From NCBI GenBank assembly GCA_023213315.1, contig JAKCPI010002775.1, positions 335,531-399,530 of the forward strand: a DNA stretch of 64,000 bases, read 5' to 3'. The notes beneath the pieces are model-generated. The model searched no databases and was not told where the DNA came from. It worked only from the letters and a program-made list of their open reading frames with translations. The stretch comes from Euborellia annulipes (Eukaryota; Arthropoda; Insecta; Dermaptera; Anisolabididae). Both the position numbers and the translations under genes were made by a program. Positions 1-11,694 of this stretch are shown here, in pieces (position 1 is the first letter of the stretch; each line of letters starts with the position of its first letter).

Positions 1-382
1 TGAAGGTCTCTGCTCTCTCTCGCAGCCGTTAATCCAGCAGTCACCATTGAAATAGATAGTGTTTAATATCAGTGTCTCCTAAAAATGAAGTGATTTGATT
101 TCCACGCTCTTCTTATTGTCCCGTGAACACCTACTTTGGCATCCTAGACTACCGGACAACGTTTGCAGGTACCCGAATCTATTTTTTTGTTTTTGTTTTT
201 TAATTATCAAACTACACCTGTCATCCATAATAATATAGAGATCTCGCCAATATTTTATAATATTCAAATTATTCATAAATTGTATTAATATAATCGGTAT
301 AGTTTATTTTCTCAAAACTGACTAATTCATGGTACCTCTTGGATATATGAAAGTAGAAAAAAAAAATAAATATAGCAATACA
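1..382. other. no feature supported
   Basis: A GTTTGCAG|GTACCC donor-like site lies at 168/169, but no frame is open across the preceding 168 bases. The rest is AT-rich. Confidence 0.4.
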
Positions 383-1061
383 TATGGGCGTGGCCAGACA
401 TCTCGTTGGGGCGGGGGGCATCCACTCCTTAGGACGAGAGGGAGGGGGTATGCAATTAATATATACCCTACATCAGGGATTGCGAATCTTTTTTGAGACG
501 TGAGTCAAATTTTGTTCATATTTGTTTTATTACTAGCTCCTGGGTCACTAATGCCCATTTGCACTAGAGTTGAGTTTAAAAATTTTTAACTGAGTATTTT
601 TAAAATTTAACATCTTTAAAATTCAATTAATAGCAATTAGAGCCCTGCACGGGCCGATTTTTTTTTTGGCCCTTACCCGCCCGTGTCCGTATTTTTTTTT
701 GACCTCCCGCCCGTACCCGGCCCGTAATTTTTTCCCATTCTTCAAGCCCGCCCGTACCCGCCCGGAATTTTTTCAAGCCCGCCCGTACCCGCCCGAAAAT
801 TTTTCAAGAATTGCGAGTCAATTTTTCAAATACAATTTATTTTTTTTCGAATCCCTCTTCTTATAAAATATTTTGGAGCAGTTAGAAATCTATTATTTAT
901 GGGATTTTAATGGAATTAAAAATATAGATCCCTAGTGAAATGAGTAATTAAAAATAATTAGATTAAAATATTTATGAATACCGGTAAATCTTACATCTGA
1001 TCGAAATTATTTCCAAAATAAAAATGCTCTTTTTAAATAAAATATTTTATATAATACCTTG

Positions 1062-1520
1062 AAATCGCCCTCGGGGCTTGGAGTAGAGGTTAGCGTGCTA
1101 ACCTCGTATACCAAACGTCGCGAGTTCGGACCCCAGGCAGTCCGATGATTTTATTTAAGCCATTTGGATACCAAATGGCTTAAATGGACCCTGTTATGCA
1201 ATGGTGTGTCAAAGACCAAACATCGAGTTTTGAAAAAATTAACATTAAAGTTTTTTGTTTTCATTGGATTATATATAATTTTTTTGTCAATTGTGTAACA
1301 TTAAATATAAATCTTTTTAGGACATATTTCATAAAAAATAATATTAATTAAAGCATTTGAAACAATATTCCGTGCTTAACTCAATTTTGAATTTTTTGTA
1401 CTTTGACACACCATTACATAACAGGGTCCAAATAAGAATGCCTGGACACCAAATAAAAATATATTATTAAATAACGGTTATCGTAAAAGTCTTAAATGGC
1501 CTAAGTTGCCGAAAAGACTG
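1062..1520 (+). mobile_element. tRNA-derived SINE, split by a MITE
   Basis: A tRNA-like head (GGAGTAGAGGTTAGCGTGC; B-box-like CGAGTTCGGACCCC) is followed by the family body (ATTTGGATACCAAATGGC). The tail TTAAATGGCCTAAGTTGCCG lies at about 1490, after an insertion at 1186-1429. The same head/tail layout recurs at 21236, 23376, 36922 and 54829. Confidence 0.6.
1186..1429. mobile_element. MITE with GGACCCTGTTA ends (copy 1)
   Basis: Inverted termini GGACCCTGTTATGCAATGGT and the complementary 3' end, about 25 bp, with AT-rich interior. Flanking AAAT on both sides suggests a 3-4-bp duplication. A second copy is at 56785-57022. It lies inside the SINE, the innermost layer of the nest. Confidence 0.8.
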
Positions 1521-2237
1521 TGTCTATGTGTGTGCGAATGAGAAAAAAGTGTGGGTTTTTATAAAAAAAAAAAAACCTTGAAATCATACATTGTATAATA
1601 TAACATAAATCTTCTTTTATTTAATAAATAAAATTTAAAAATAATTTAAAAAAATTATTTAAAAATATTTTATTTTATTTTTTTTTATATATTTTCAATT
1701 TATAATAAAAAAAATTAAAATTTTTCATGCTCTCAGATGACGGAAAAAAAATATTTAAAAAAATTTTCATTTTTTTATTTTTTTTATTAGTCCGTGCCCG
1801 CCCGATTTCATTTGCATGCCCGTCCGCCCGTACCCGTTTATTTAAACTTGCTACCCTCCCGTGCCCGCCCGTATTTTTTTCATGGCCTTCAAAACCCGCC
1901 CGGCCCGGCCCGGCCGGGCGGGCCGGGCGGCTACGGGCCTACCCGTACCCGTGCAGGGCTCTAATAGCAATCGTGGGCCATATGAACGTAGAGGCCATCA
2001 CTGCCCTAGATTATTAATTATTTATTATTATTGCTAATTATTTTCCTTAGACAAGCTCATTAAAAAAAAAAATCACAATGAGAAAACTATATATTTTTTT
2101 TTTAAATAGACAAAAAATTTTCACAAGACGGGGGGGGGGGAGCATTGTCCCCCCTGATCTCCTCTAGCTACGCCCATGTCAATACAAAAAGACATTTTCT
2201 TTTCCCTAAGCAAGTAACAGATTATTAGTTTGTTTTT

Positions 2238-2452
2238 TTACTTTCTTTTATTTGAGAGAGAAAGTATTTATGTTAAATTTATGAAATTTTAATGGAAATA
2301 CACGTTTTGAGGTCTGTGTGGGTATTGTCTGTCTGTGTGTGAACAGAATAACTCAAGAACGAAAAGAGCTAGTAGGATGAAATCTTATATTAAGTTATAC
2401 CGAAGTTAAGAGAAAATTATGCACTCTGCGACTAGTCACACCAGATTTTTTA
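2238..2452 (+). repeat. R1 family copy, internally deleted
   Basis: R1 landmarks in order: ACTTTCTTTTA…GAGAGAAAGTA hairpin, AATACACGTTTTGAGGTC, CTCAAGAACGAAAAGAGCTA, then half of the palindrome ending CTAGTCACACCAGATTTTT. The TACTAGTACTTTACTGATG core is lost. Confidence 0.75.
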
Positions 2453-2572
2453 AATATTGTAAATAAACTCTTATTGCGAAACGTTGATTTTTGATAAATT
2501 TCTAATATCTTTAGTAAAAGGCGAAAGATATATTTATTTTTTTAATTTCATCGAATATAAATAAACCTCACT

Positions 2573-2775
2573 CAGGGGCTCACTTCTAGTGAGTAGTACG
2601 TGGTTGGCGACCACGAGTTACCCGAGTTGAGCCTGGCATTTCTTCCTTTCCTTAATGTCAGCCTTTTTTTTCCCCTTTTCCATATCAAGTGTCAGGCCGT
2701 GAGACTGCTAGCTTTTCTTTGTCTCATTTTTCTTTATAAATTAATTTTGTCGACTCCCCAAGTTAGAAGAAAAAG
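2573..2775 (-). repeat. dispersed GC-richer repeat (copy 1)
   Basis: TACGTGGTTGGCGACCACGA and the following bases are the complement of the segment ending the copy at 19225-19465. Confidence 0.6.
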
Positions 2776-2779
2776 AATA

Positions 2780-3486
2780 TAAATAAACCTATTCAGATTT
2801 ATTGCTTTTATAATTCAAAAGTTTATTTTTTTTTTTATTGGTTTAAAATAAATCTATAAATAACAATAAGACGATTTAGAACTCTGTAATTCGAATGTGT
2901 TTAAAATATAAATTTAAAAATTAATAACCAACAAGCAAAAATTAATTTGCCGAAGGGAAAAGAAAAAGTATTCCTTCACTATGAAAGGAAAACTTAATTG
3001 ATATTTTGTGTTTCTTATGAAGATTTTGTTTCCTCCCGAGTGAGAAAAGGAAGGATGGGATGGTGGGGTGGGGTGGGGGGGGGGGTAAATAGGCTGCCAT
3101 GAGGGGATGAGCGAAGCTGGATGGAAGAATAAGGAGGGGCTTCTTGATTATCTTCCTCTTTTCGTTACCCTTTCTGCATAAATATGCATTAATTTATAAA
3201 TTATTTGTCTGTTTGTTCCTTTTTAGCTAAGTGAATTAATTTTAAATTAAAAGAGCAAAAATAATATAAAATTTTAATGTTAATCTCATTAAGATTAAAT
3301 GCGACTAGAATTTTTGGTCAAGTTTTTTTTTTTTTTTTTTTTTTTTTGTTTAGTAAAAGTTTTTTTCAACTTGGAAATTAAGAAGAATAACTTAATTTAT
3401 TTAAGGAAAAATAAGTTTTCTTTTATTATTAGGAACATTTTCTTTAATATATGTATATAAAAATTAATTTCCCTTATTATAAAAGA
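2780..3486. other. no feature supported
   Basis: AT-rich with a G-tract (about 3058-3085) and a 23-T run (3324-3346). No open frame or repeat recognised. Confidence 0.5.
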
Positions 3487-4243
3487 AATCTTGTATGACT
3501 GGTCGCACAGCACACAATTTTCTCTTAACTTCGCTAATTATAAGTTGTGTTCTGTGCAGGGGCGTATATAGAAATTTTTTCGGGGGGGGGGGCCCAAACT
3601 GAAAATTTTTCTGCGGAAATTTTTTTTTTTTTAAGAAACTAAATTTTTTTTCACACGAAATTTTTTGCGGAACATTTTTTCCTTTGCGGAACCAAAGTTT
3701 TCCATCCTGCGGAAAAATTTGTTGCACTGATGTCTGTATATCCCATATATGTATATGTGTTTGGGAAATTTCGGGGGGGGCCCTCGGCCCCCCCTTATAT
3801 ACGCCCCTGGTTCTGTGCTTTTAACACCAGATTTTTTTTTCGACATATATTAACTTTCCGACAGTACGGTAATTTTAATTCAAGATATAAAATTTATTAA
3901 CATAGAAAAATATTTATATTTTGTTACTATCACGAGAGTAAAGTGTGCTCCAAACAATATTTAGAGCAAAATGAGAATATACATTTTAAAGAGCATCTAA
4001 ATTTATGAATTTTAATCAAAATCGAGAAAAAAACTAATATAAAAAGTACATTAGTAAAATACTAGTACTTTTTGGCCGATTTTATTTAAAAGCTTATTTT
4101 GGAGCCTCAGTGGAGTAGCTAACTTAATTATAAAATTTCAACCTCGTAGCACAGCTCATTTCCTCCTTCTTTATTTTGATCACATTCAGGCAGATAGACC
4201 ATTTTGCGGGATCCACTTTTACTTTCTTTTATTTAAGATTCAA
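3487..4243 (-). repeat. R1 family copy (host of a hAT MITE)
   Basis: Palindrome 3493-3838 (GACTGGTCGCACAGCACACA … AACACCAGATTTTT) interrupted at 3557-3809, then the body in minus orientation: GTAAAGTGTGCTCCAAACAA, AATACTAGTACTTTTTGGCC, ACTTTCTTTTATTTAAG end. Confidence 0.8.
3557..3809. mobile_element. hAT MITE (CAGGGGCGTATATA ends), perfect TSD
   Basis: Termini CAGGGGCGTATATA and TATATACGCCCCTG, with GTTCTGTG duplicated at 3549-3556 and 3810-3817. Inserted in the right arm of an R1 palindrome. A related copy lies at 51097-51473. Confidence 0.9.
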
Positions 4244-4477
4244 GAGACATCTAAACATATATTTCCATCAGAGGCGTCATTTGAGAGAGGAGGGGGGGGG
4301 GCATTTGCACCCCCCAAGAGCTCTGATTTTTTTAAAATTTTATATTCTAAATAAAATATTTCAAAATATATATAAGAGTATATAAACTGTACAAAATTAA
4401 ACAATTAATTTAATAAAATATCTTTTGGCCAAATTTGAGTACCTATTTGTAAGTAAATTTTAAGAAAAAAAATGTTT

Positions 4478-4625
4478 GCCCGAGTCGGAGCAAGTGCACA
4501 GTACTTGATAACGGCTGCAGAATAAGCAGTTGAAACGTTGTACAGTATTTATATATTTTTAATAAATATTTAATACAAAAATGTGGTCTATAATTAAAAA
4601 TTCTAATAATAATATTTCAAACCAC
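4478..4625 (+). repeat. F2 palindromic family, half element
   Basis: GAGTCGGAGCAAGTGCACAG, TTGATAACGGCTGCAGAATA, GTTGAAACGTTGTACAG, ATGTGGTCTATAATTAAAAA. Right half only. Confidence 0.7.
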
Positions 4626-5829
4626 AAAAGCTTTAATAAACACAAATCTTAATTTATTTTGACTCAGCCTTTTATTTATTTTTATCACAAATTTCTTTTT
4701 GTACAATTTCTTAGTTGTTCAATGAAGTCTTCTCAGAACAATCTTTTTAAAATCGTCAGTCGTTCCTTTAAGCTGACGCCCACTGGACATTTAGTTGTTG
4801 ATCTCTGTTTGATATCTTGACCATCGCTTTTGGCAAATCCTGCTATTTTCCTGAGATCAATTTTCATCAGTTTGACCGTTATAATTGATATTAGAACAAA
4901 ATAGGCCTCTTTTACATTTCTTGCCTGTTCACTTAAGTCTTTCTTAAATACCAAATTATTCAGATAATTTCAATATTAATATTTTAACTTTAAATTATTT
5001 AAACCAAGTATTACTTAAATCTCTCCATCTTTGAGTTTTTACATAATAAATCAACTATTTAGCTTCTTTTTTTTTGTTTTAAGTTTATCTTATCTTTCGC
5101 TTTGCCAAAGACCCTTAGAAGCTGCTGCCAAAAAAGGATTGAGCTATTATATATAGATATATAATATCCGATTAACAAATACTTGAGAAGTCTTAACTGG
5201 CTGAGAGATTTTGCACGGCTTACATCATTTTAATAAAACGAAAATCGTCAACTTTCATGAAAAAAAAAAAAAAAAAAAAAATAGCTACGAAAATCCGAAA
5301 CGCCTATTCTAAGAGAAGAAACTTAAAACCTCGAATAAAATTAGCATAAGCCATTTGAATTTAATTCTAAAATCATAAATGCTTGGATACTTTGTATAAA
5401 GTGTGAGTGGAACTATGGTAGATTTAACTTGGTCAAAATTTAGACAAGAAGAAAAGTTAAATTAACTTGTAGATTTTAAAGTGTTAGGATAATTAAATTA
5501 TTTTAAAAACAAGTGACAAAGTTCGCCTTCGGCGGGCTTTCCCACTTGCCAGGGGGCTGTGCCTCACTGGACATCCTTGCTCGCCGGAGTCGAGCAAATG
5601 CACCAAATTTATTCTTGTTCCCTGTTTGGAAGTTTTAAATTTCCCTCTCTGACTTAGATTTTTAAATTTCCCTCACTGACTTAACTTCCTCTGTCTCTGG
5701 CCTATCAGCGAGAGAGAGTAGTAAACAGGAAAATAACAGAAGTCAGTGACTAGAGCTTTATATTATGCATATGATAAATAAATATTGTAATTAGCCTATC
5801 TCAAAACTGATAGTGAACCTAAAGAGTTA
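4626..5829. other. mostly featureless; GC-richer patch at 5521-5600
   Basis: Apart from the minus-strand ORF at 4733-4954, only GTTCGCCTTCGGCGGGC … CTTGCTCGCCGGAGTCGAGC stands out, as a GC-rich patch with a small hairpin. Its class is unknown. Confidence 0.4.
4733..4954 (-). CDS. unrecognised 73-codon ORF, possibly a degraded transposon fragment
   Basis: The minus-strand frame has a protein-like mix (EQARNVKEAYFVLISI … LMKIDLRKIAGF … CPVGVSLKERL) without low-complexity runs. It is isolated, with no splice or promoter context, between repeat copies. It may be part of a transposase-type ORF; no diagnostic motif is visible. Confidence 0.2.
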   Translation of the reverse strand: MVFKKDLSEQARNVKEAYFVLISIITVKLMKIDLRKIAGFAKSDGQDIKQRSTTKCPVGVSLKERLTILKRLF

Positions 5830-6480
5830 AAAATTCGGTTTTGATATTTTGGTGCAAACGCATGTTTTGAGTACTGATGTACTTTTTCATTTTTTTTGGT
5901 TTTCTGAAAATTCTCTCTGAAACATAAATCAATTACTTTATTAGATGTTATTTAAAACATATTTCTCATTTTACCTTCAAAATTGTTTGAAGCACATTTT
6001 ACTCTTGTACTTTCTTTTTTTTTTGTGAATTTGATATGATACTTTAGTTCCAAACATGGCCACTTGGGTTTTGCAGAATGCGTTGCTAGTAGTGAAGTGG
6101 ATTTCTCTATATAATCAGCTGATCTTAAAAAAATTAGTTCATTCACCTCAACTATTCGGTTTTTGAAAAAATATGCAAAAATAAAATCTCCTAAAAATAA
6201 TGTCATTTATCATACTGTTTCAAAAAACTTACAAATTCTTCCGAAGTGGATACAGATCTATATTTTATTATGAGCAGTTCATCTGCCCATCAGTTCACTT
6301 TAATTTTGTACTTCATAGGAAAGATCGGAGAAATAGTTGCCATGTTAACAAAATATAAATATTTTTCTATGTTTATAAATTTTAATATACAGTATATACT
6401 AAATATATGTCAACATACAGTATATGTGACAAGTACAGAACAGAACAGAAGTCGGGTGCTGTGAGACCACTGACACAAGA
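5830..6480 (+). repeat. R1 family copy with an insertion
   Basis: GAGTACTGATGTACTTTTTC and ATTGTTTGAAGCACATTTTAC, then about 250 bp of unrelated sequence (6015-6270), then GAAATAGTTGCCATGTTAAC and a decayed palindrome to 6480. Confidence 0.7.
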
Positions 6481-6599
6481 TTTTTATTTAAGATTTTGCA
6501 TTTCTCACAACAGGAAATCGATCAGATCTTGTTCAAATAATTTTCAATGAGTTATTAAATGCTATTTAAGATATACATGTGTTAAAATCTACAGCAGTC

Positions 6600-7069
6600 T
6601 TTTTCTTGTTCACGGGTAACGTTATTACTCATGAAGTGAGAGAAGGGCAGCTTTTAGGAGGAAATAATCGAATTTCCTCTACCGCTTTCAATTCAAAAAT
6701 TCTTTAATCGGAAATATAACTTGAATTGGTGGCTATGATTTCTTTCATCATCCCGAATATATTTCGATTGAAAAGCAACTAATTCTTCATTATGCAATAA
6801 GAAGGGATGGCCACCCGATCCGAAAGGGTATAAGTTAACCAAGCAATTAAACTCCCAGTAAGCATTAGCCTATCGCAGCCGATCTCTAACGGCAGTTGTT
6901 GCTAACTCCTCGTTTCATAGCCATCCACATCCTTAAAACAACCCGAAACGCTATTATCCGCCCTCCGGTTGCTTCCAAGGCTCACTTAATAGCTAATCAA
7001 CGTCAGAATTATTTTCTCTGTTCATAATTCAACTGGAAAGATAAGAATGTATCCACTGTAGGGATTAAG
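6600..7069 (+). other. unique-looking segment ending in a consensus donor
   Basis: About 470 bp without recognised repeats or homopolymers, ending in AAG|GTGAGT (donor at 7070). No frame is open across it. It could be a non-coding 5' exon or regulatory DNA; the strong donor is the only direct signal. Confidence 0.2.
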
Positions 7070-8046
7070 GTGAGTGCCATCTCCAAATCCAACATAGCAG
7101 ACATAAAAAATACTATTTTACTTGGTAATTAACTATCTAAGGAAATTACATATAATGAATGGAATGAATTAAATTATAAATAATAATAAATTTTTTTTTA
7201 ACGTGTATATTTTAATGTCCAAAATAATTCTCAACTTGTTTTTTCAACCCTATGTGTCAAAGACTAAATTTCACACAGAATTTTATTGGGGCGAGTTCTA
7301 TTCCTTGTCCAAAAGAGACCATCAATAATAGAGTTGTAAAATTTTGTCATAAGCTCCATTTGTGCCCAACTGCAGGATTCGCAATTCTACTACTTTAATT
7401 TTCTTGGCTAATTGGCTCCTCATATATATATATATATAGAGTATATAAGAGCGGATTTATTATTATATACGTAAGCCACATCTTATCCCAGGACACCATT
7501 AAAGGAAGTGTCATAAAGCTTTTATTTCTTCCTTATTCCCTAAAGAGGCGTCTTTGGATTTCATTAATTTTCTCTGTTATTAGTTCCAAGTCTTCCCTTT
7601 TTATTTTTTATCGCAAATAACTGATCAATTTTGCGAATTTCTAGTGTTCAAATCATCCTCCATCTTGTCTTCTATAAAGTTTCTCTGTTCTTGTCTAATC
7701 CCAAGTCGTAAATAAGCATTGCCAAGGATATTTGTTTGGCCTCCGCTCTTTTATCTTAAAACTCTTTGAGCAAAAAAAAATCAAATACAATTTATTTGTT
7801 TATTTATAGTAGTAATATTATTTTGATTTTACAACTATAGCTTCGGAAAAATTCTGGACCTTTTTTTGACATAGCCTCCAACCATATTACTAATAAGTAA
7901 CAACAATACTGTGAAAATTTTCATTCTCAATATACAATAATTGTGTACTTTTGCACTAGGTCCACTTTTGCATTGAACCACTCATTATATATTACTCCTT
8001 TTTTTTTTTTTTTTTTTTTTTTGGAGTTTAGGCTTTCACAATTGTT
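7070..8046. other. no feature supported
   Basis: AT-rich, with (TA)n at 7423 and poly-T at 7999-8022. If the 7070 donor is real, this is intron. Confidence 0.4.
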
Positions 8047-8342
8047 AACATTAATAAAAGAATATGATTTTCGGTTTAACTGTGGTTAATTTGTAAAAAT
8101 TACAATTTTTCGGCCCCTCATTCTGTGGCCTTCTTCAGGTACAATTCAGCTAAGACTACAACGGTTGTTACATCTGTGACGACTTTTGTTTTATTCAGCT
8201 AAGACTACAAAGGTTGTTACATCTGTGACAACTTTTGTAGTCTTAGCTGAATTGTACCTGCAGAAGGCCACAGAATGATTGGCCGAAACGTAATTTTTAC
8301 AAATAATCCACAATTGCACCGAAAATCAAATTCTTTTATTAT
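8047..8342. mobile_element. palindromic Penelope-like repeat pair
   Basis: Two opposed copies of the same 140-bp segment: minus copy 8050-8190 and plus copy 8200-8340 (CTTAGCTGAATTGTACCTG … ACGTAATTTTTACAAAT). Each has a hammerhead-like core. Related single copies at 23085-23205 and 54222-54345. Confidence 0.7.
8108..8138 (-). ncRNA. hammerhead-like motif, degenerate
   Basis: Minus strand: CTGAAGA, stem II AGGCC/GGCC, GAAA, but the usual C-GTT after GAAA is AATT. Core words intact, stem III side lost. The opposed plus copy near 8258-8310 has CTGCAGA, a changed core residue. Confidence 0.4.
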
Positions 8343-10287
8343 ATATTAAGCCGTTTAAGGATTATTCTATTTATTTCAACTTGTACATGGGAGGGCAGGT
8401 TGCCCCTCATAGTGAACACAATAAATTTTACATAAATTGTTCAGGAACATACTTATATTCATCGATCATTCGACTCTCGACAGTGTCGAACAGGAATCAG
8501 GTGCCAAGTTTCTGATCACTTCAGGAAAAAGGGCGCTATATTGGTATATGTCTCTCAAAATCTCTCACCTCCCAAATGGGCAGAAAACAGGGAACGGAAT
8601 GTGCCTTTATTCGATTTTTTTTTTTGTTCAATTTTAAGATTTTAATACATTATTTTTCTTGGACGTAATTAGAGAAGCTTTTAAACATTTCTCAGGTTTA
8701 AAAAATGTCATACTCCATCAGTGAGTGAGTGTCTTCTCCTTTGGAAAGAAACGATAACCCATCTCAGTATACTCTCATAAAAGTGACTAATCAGTTTTTT
8801 TTAAGATTATTTAATGTTACTATCGTTAGATATTTTGGCTAAAGGATTTTTAAACAAAAAAAAAAAAACCTAATTGCTTTTATTTTTCAAACCAAGCCTC
8901 GATTTGGGTCCAATCGGATTTAATACGATCCCATTAGTGAGGCTTCGCACAAAACGACTCTCTTCAAATGTAGGAAATCTCTTTTATTTCCCTTCAAACA
9001 ATAATTAAGATAAATTCTTAAGGGTTTATTGAATAATATGCTCGGATGAAATATAGTACCAACCCCCTTTCTCCCTTCCCTTTTAAGTCCCTCTCTGTCC
9101 GAAATAGCCTTTCGGTTATTTGGACTGCTATCAACTATATTAATCAGCTATTCTGCGACAATAATACGGAATTAATTAATCTGAGGGCAATTTGCTCGTT
9201 TTGGTCCTCTTTCGTACGTCCATCTGTCTGTCTCTGTGTCAAGTTTTGAGCCTTTCGTTTCCACTCTGGTGTGTTTCATAATCTGATACTCAATTTCCGC
9301 AATGAAATGAGTGCACTTCGTCCCAAACCGCAAATACATATGAAATGTTATCAGAAATTTGCAAAATCACAAGCCATAGACGTGTATATATCTATATATA
9401 TTATAATTATAATTTGAAATTGAGGTATTTTATCGGCGGAAAGAAAGATTTAATTAAATCATTTTTTTTTAATTAAATTGAATTGGACGTCTCGTCGCTC
9501 TTTTAAAGTCAAGAATTCTGATTATTTATTTATTTATCTCTACCATGGATGAATAATATTTTTCACCAAGTTAGAACTCACAGGGTAAATTAATTCAAAG
9601 AAGGAATTTAATTCTCTTTTTTATAACAAAAACAAAATTATTTGTCTCTATTATGAAATTAATTATTATTTCCAGAAAATATTAGCTAATTGATGTCCAG
9701 TGTATTCCAAGTTGTGCTTTGATCTGCAAATATTTTTTTTTTTTTTATATAAAACCAAGGCCCGCTTTTATATTAGAAAATTTATTTTATTTTCTCTTAT
9801 TTTTGAATAGTTTATTTTGTTCTTTTGAAAATAATTGCTTCTTCTATAATATACTCTTTTTAAATGTTTTCATTAAAAAAAGTAAAAAAAAAAAAAAAAA
9901 ATGAAAGCAAATCTTTCTCGAAGATGAACACAGGTGTACGAGTGTTGCTCTTATTCTCCTTATTTTTATTATAGCCTATGCATAAATAAACTCTTGGCAT
10001 TTTTTTCAAATAAGTTTTTACATTTTATTCCACTTAAATGCTGGTTTTTTTTTTTTAAACGAAACCTATAAAATTTTCATTTGTTTTATTCAGAATTCGA
10101 TAGAAAACACGATGGTCGTTTCCAAAAAAAAAAAAAAAAAAAAAAAAGAATTCACGAATGACTTCCCCAAGACTTTTTCGTATACTCTACAAATGCGGGA
10201 TTATTAAAATTATAAATCTGTATCAACTTTTGGAGTAAATACTTCAACCGGAATTAGTACTAATAAGTATTTTTTCAAAAATTAATT
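8343..10287. other. no feature supported
   Basis: No recognised repeat or splice pattern. Small frames at 8437 and 9046 have no supporting context. A-run at 9882-9900. Confidence 0.4.
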
Positions 10288-10640
10288 TTTACTTTCTTTT
10301 ACCTATATATACACGAATATATACATATTAATATATATAGAGAGAAAGCATTGGATTCATGTCAAAAATTCGATGTCGAGATTTTGATGGAAATATAGTT
10401 TTGAGGTCCCCTGAGTCCAAAAAAGTCTGTCCCGCAAAATGGTCTGTGTGCCTGTGAACAAAATATCTCAAGAAGGAAATTTGATATTTAAATTAGGTAC
10501 CCTTCTGGGACTTTACACGAATCTTTTCAATAAAATCGGCCCAAGAGTGCTAGTACTTTATGGATGTACTTTATCAGTTTTTTTTTTTTTTTTTTTTTTC
10601 AATTTTCCCAAAAGTCGCTATAAAGATTTTCATTAAAATA
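10288..10640 (+). repeat. R1 family copy, 5' half
   Basis: ACTTTCTTTTACC … GAGAGAAAGC hairpin, AAAATTCGATGTCGAGATTT, GTGCTAGTACTTTATGGATG, then poly-T. Palindromic half missing. Confidence 0.8.
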
Positions 10641-11694
10641 TATATTTATATTCCGGCAAACAAGTACAGAATGCGCCTTTAAATTACCGAAATTAAGAAA
10701 AAAATGTGAGCTGTGGGACCAGTCAATCCAGATTACCCTCCCCCCCTGAGAAACACCTCTGGATCCGCCACTGCCCAGAACACAAATTTGAATTACCAAA
10801 GATAAGATAAATGATATATAATATATATATATATATTTTTTTTTTTTTTAATCTAAAATAGTATAGTTCCTATTTGTAATTTAGATCGCAAGTTCAAATG
10901 TTTTTATTCCTTAATAATAAACAAAAAATAATCCCATATTTTACTTGTCAAAATTTTAATTAGACTTTTTGCACCAATGCTTTCGTAAGTTAAGAACGCA
11001 AAAAAAAGAGGAATTTCGAGAAAATCTCATTCTATATATTGTATTTTAAAACCTATGTAAATCGAATAGTTTACACTGTTTTACTTTTATTATTCTTTCG
11101 TTTGTTATTTGTGACTTTCTCGCATTTCCGGCAAGTGACCGTAAAAAAATAACCTTCTCGTTGGTGGCAATAAAACTATATTTAGTGAGTCAGAGTCATT
11201 GTCACGTATTTCGTTTTGGGTGGGAGAAATTCAGGGATTGACTTTACTGAAAGAGTGTATATATAGGGCGATGTGTTAAATACGAGGGTCACACAACCGA
11301 AATGGGATGGGACTCCGGGTCTGGGGTCAGTGATGCTCTCTAGCTCTCTACCCTTTCCAATCCACTAGAAAATACTTGCGTTCACCCTCTCTAAATCACA
11401 TTGAATGGTCCGTGAAATTAGGAACGTGCACACACAATGCAGGAAATGGTGGGGTTTGAGGGAGGTATGGGGACATCGATGTGTACACTTGTCTACCGAG
11501 AGAGAGAGAGAAAAGGTTCCAACTCGAGCTACTAATGATGGCACTCATCATCATGGATGAATAATTAATAACAGTTACAAGTTATAATAATTATCAATTG
11601 ATTGGGACAATTCATAAATAAGTAAATAAAATATACAGTATTTTAATATTAATTCCCCCGTGCCAGATGAATTTTAAATCTAAAATAAGAGAAA
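10641..11694. other. hAT end fragment, then unique sequence
   Basis: CACCTCTGGATCCGCCACTG at 10757-10776 is a hAT-type terminus without partner. 11170-11540 is GC-richer and free of repeats, with TATATATAGGG at 11260. No frame is open. Confidence 0.35.

Larger units (their letters stand above)
638..1963. mobile_element. inner hAT-like element with perfect 8-bp target duplication
   Basis: Terminal inverted repeats TAGAGCCCTGCACGGG (638-653) and CCCGTGCAGGGCTCTA (1948-1963) are perfect. The duplication ATAGCAAT occurs at 630-637 and 1964-1971. Both ends carry clusters of CCCGCCCGTACCCG-like words in the same plus-strand orientation. Non-autonomous; its interior holds a SINE and a further MITE. 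Confidence 0.9.
383..2178. mobile_element. outer hAT-like non-autonomous element
   Basis: Ends TATGGGCGTGGCCAG and CTAGCTACGCCCATG are imperfect inverted repeats. Flanks GCAATACA (375-382) and TCAATACA (2179-2186) match at 7 of 8 bases, the 8-bp duplication typical of hAT transposons. G-rich subterminal DNA (409-450) and 2130-2158. It has no transposase and is interrupted by a second hAT-like element at 638-1963; without it the element is about 470 bp. Confidence 0.7.

Noticed and set aside
666..866. 66-codon Pro/Arg-rich ORF
   Set aside because: Reads through the C-rich subterminal repeats of the hAT-like element; a low-complexity artefact. The same holds for 1727-2017.
4487..4540. Hammerhead ribozyme in F2 elements
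   Set aside because: The stem-loop and GAAACG are there, but the CUGANGA core reads CUUGAUAA or similar in every copy, so catalytic G8 is missing.
10599..10799. Minus-strand ORF with GSGGSRGVSQGG
   Set aside because: Translation of a hAT terminus (GGATCCGCCACTG) and its G-run; the related SSGGSRGVSRGRG at 21630 confirms it is repeat-derived.
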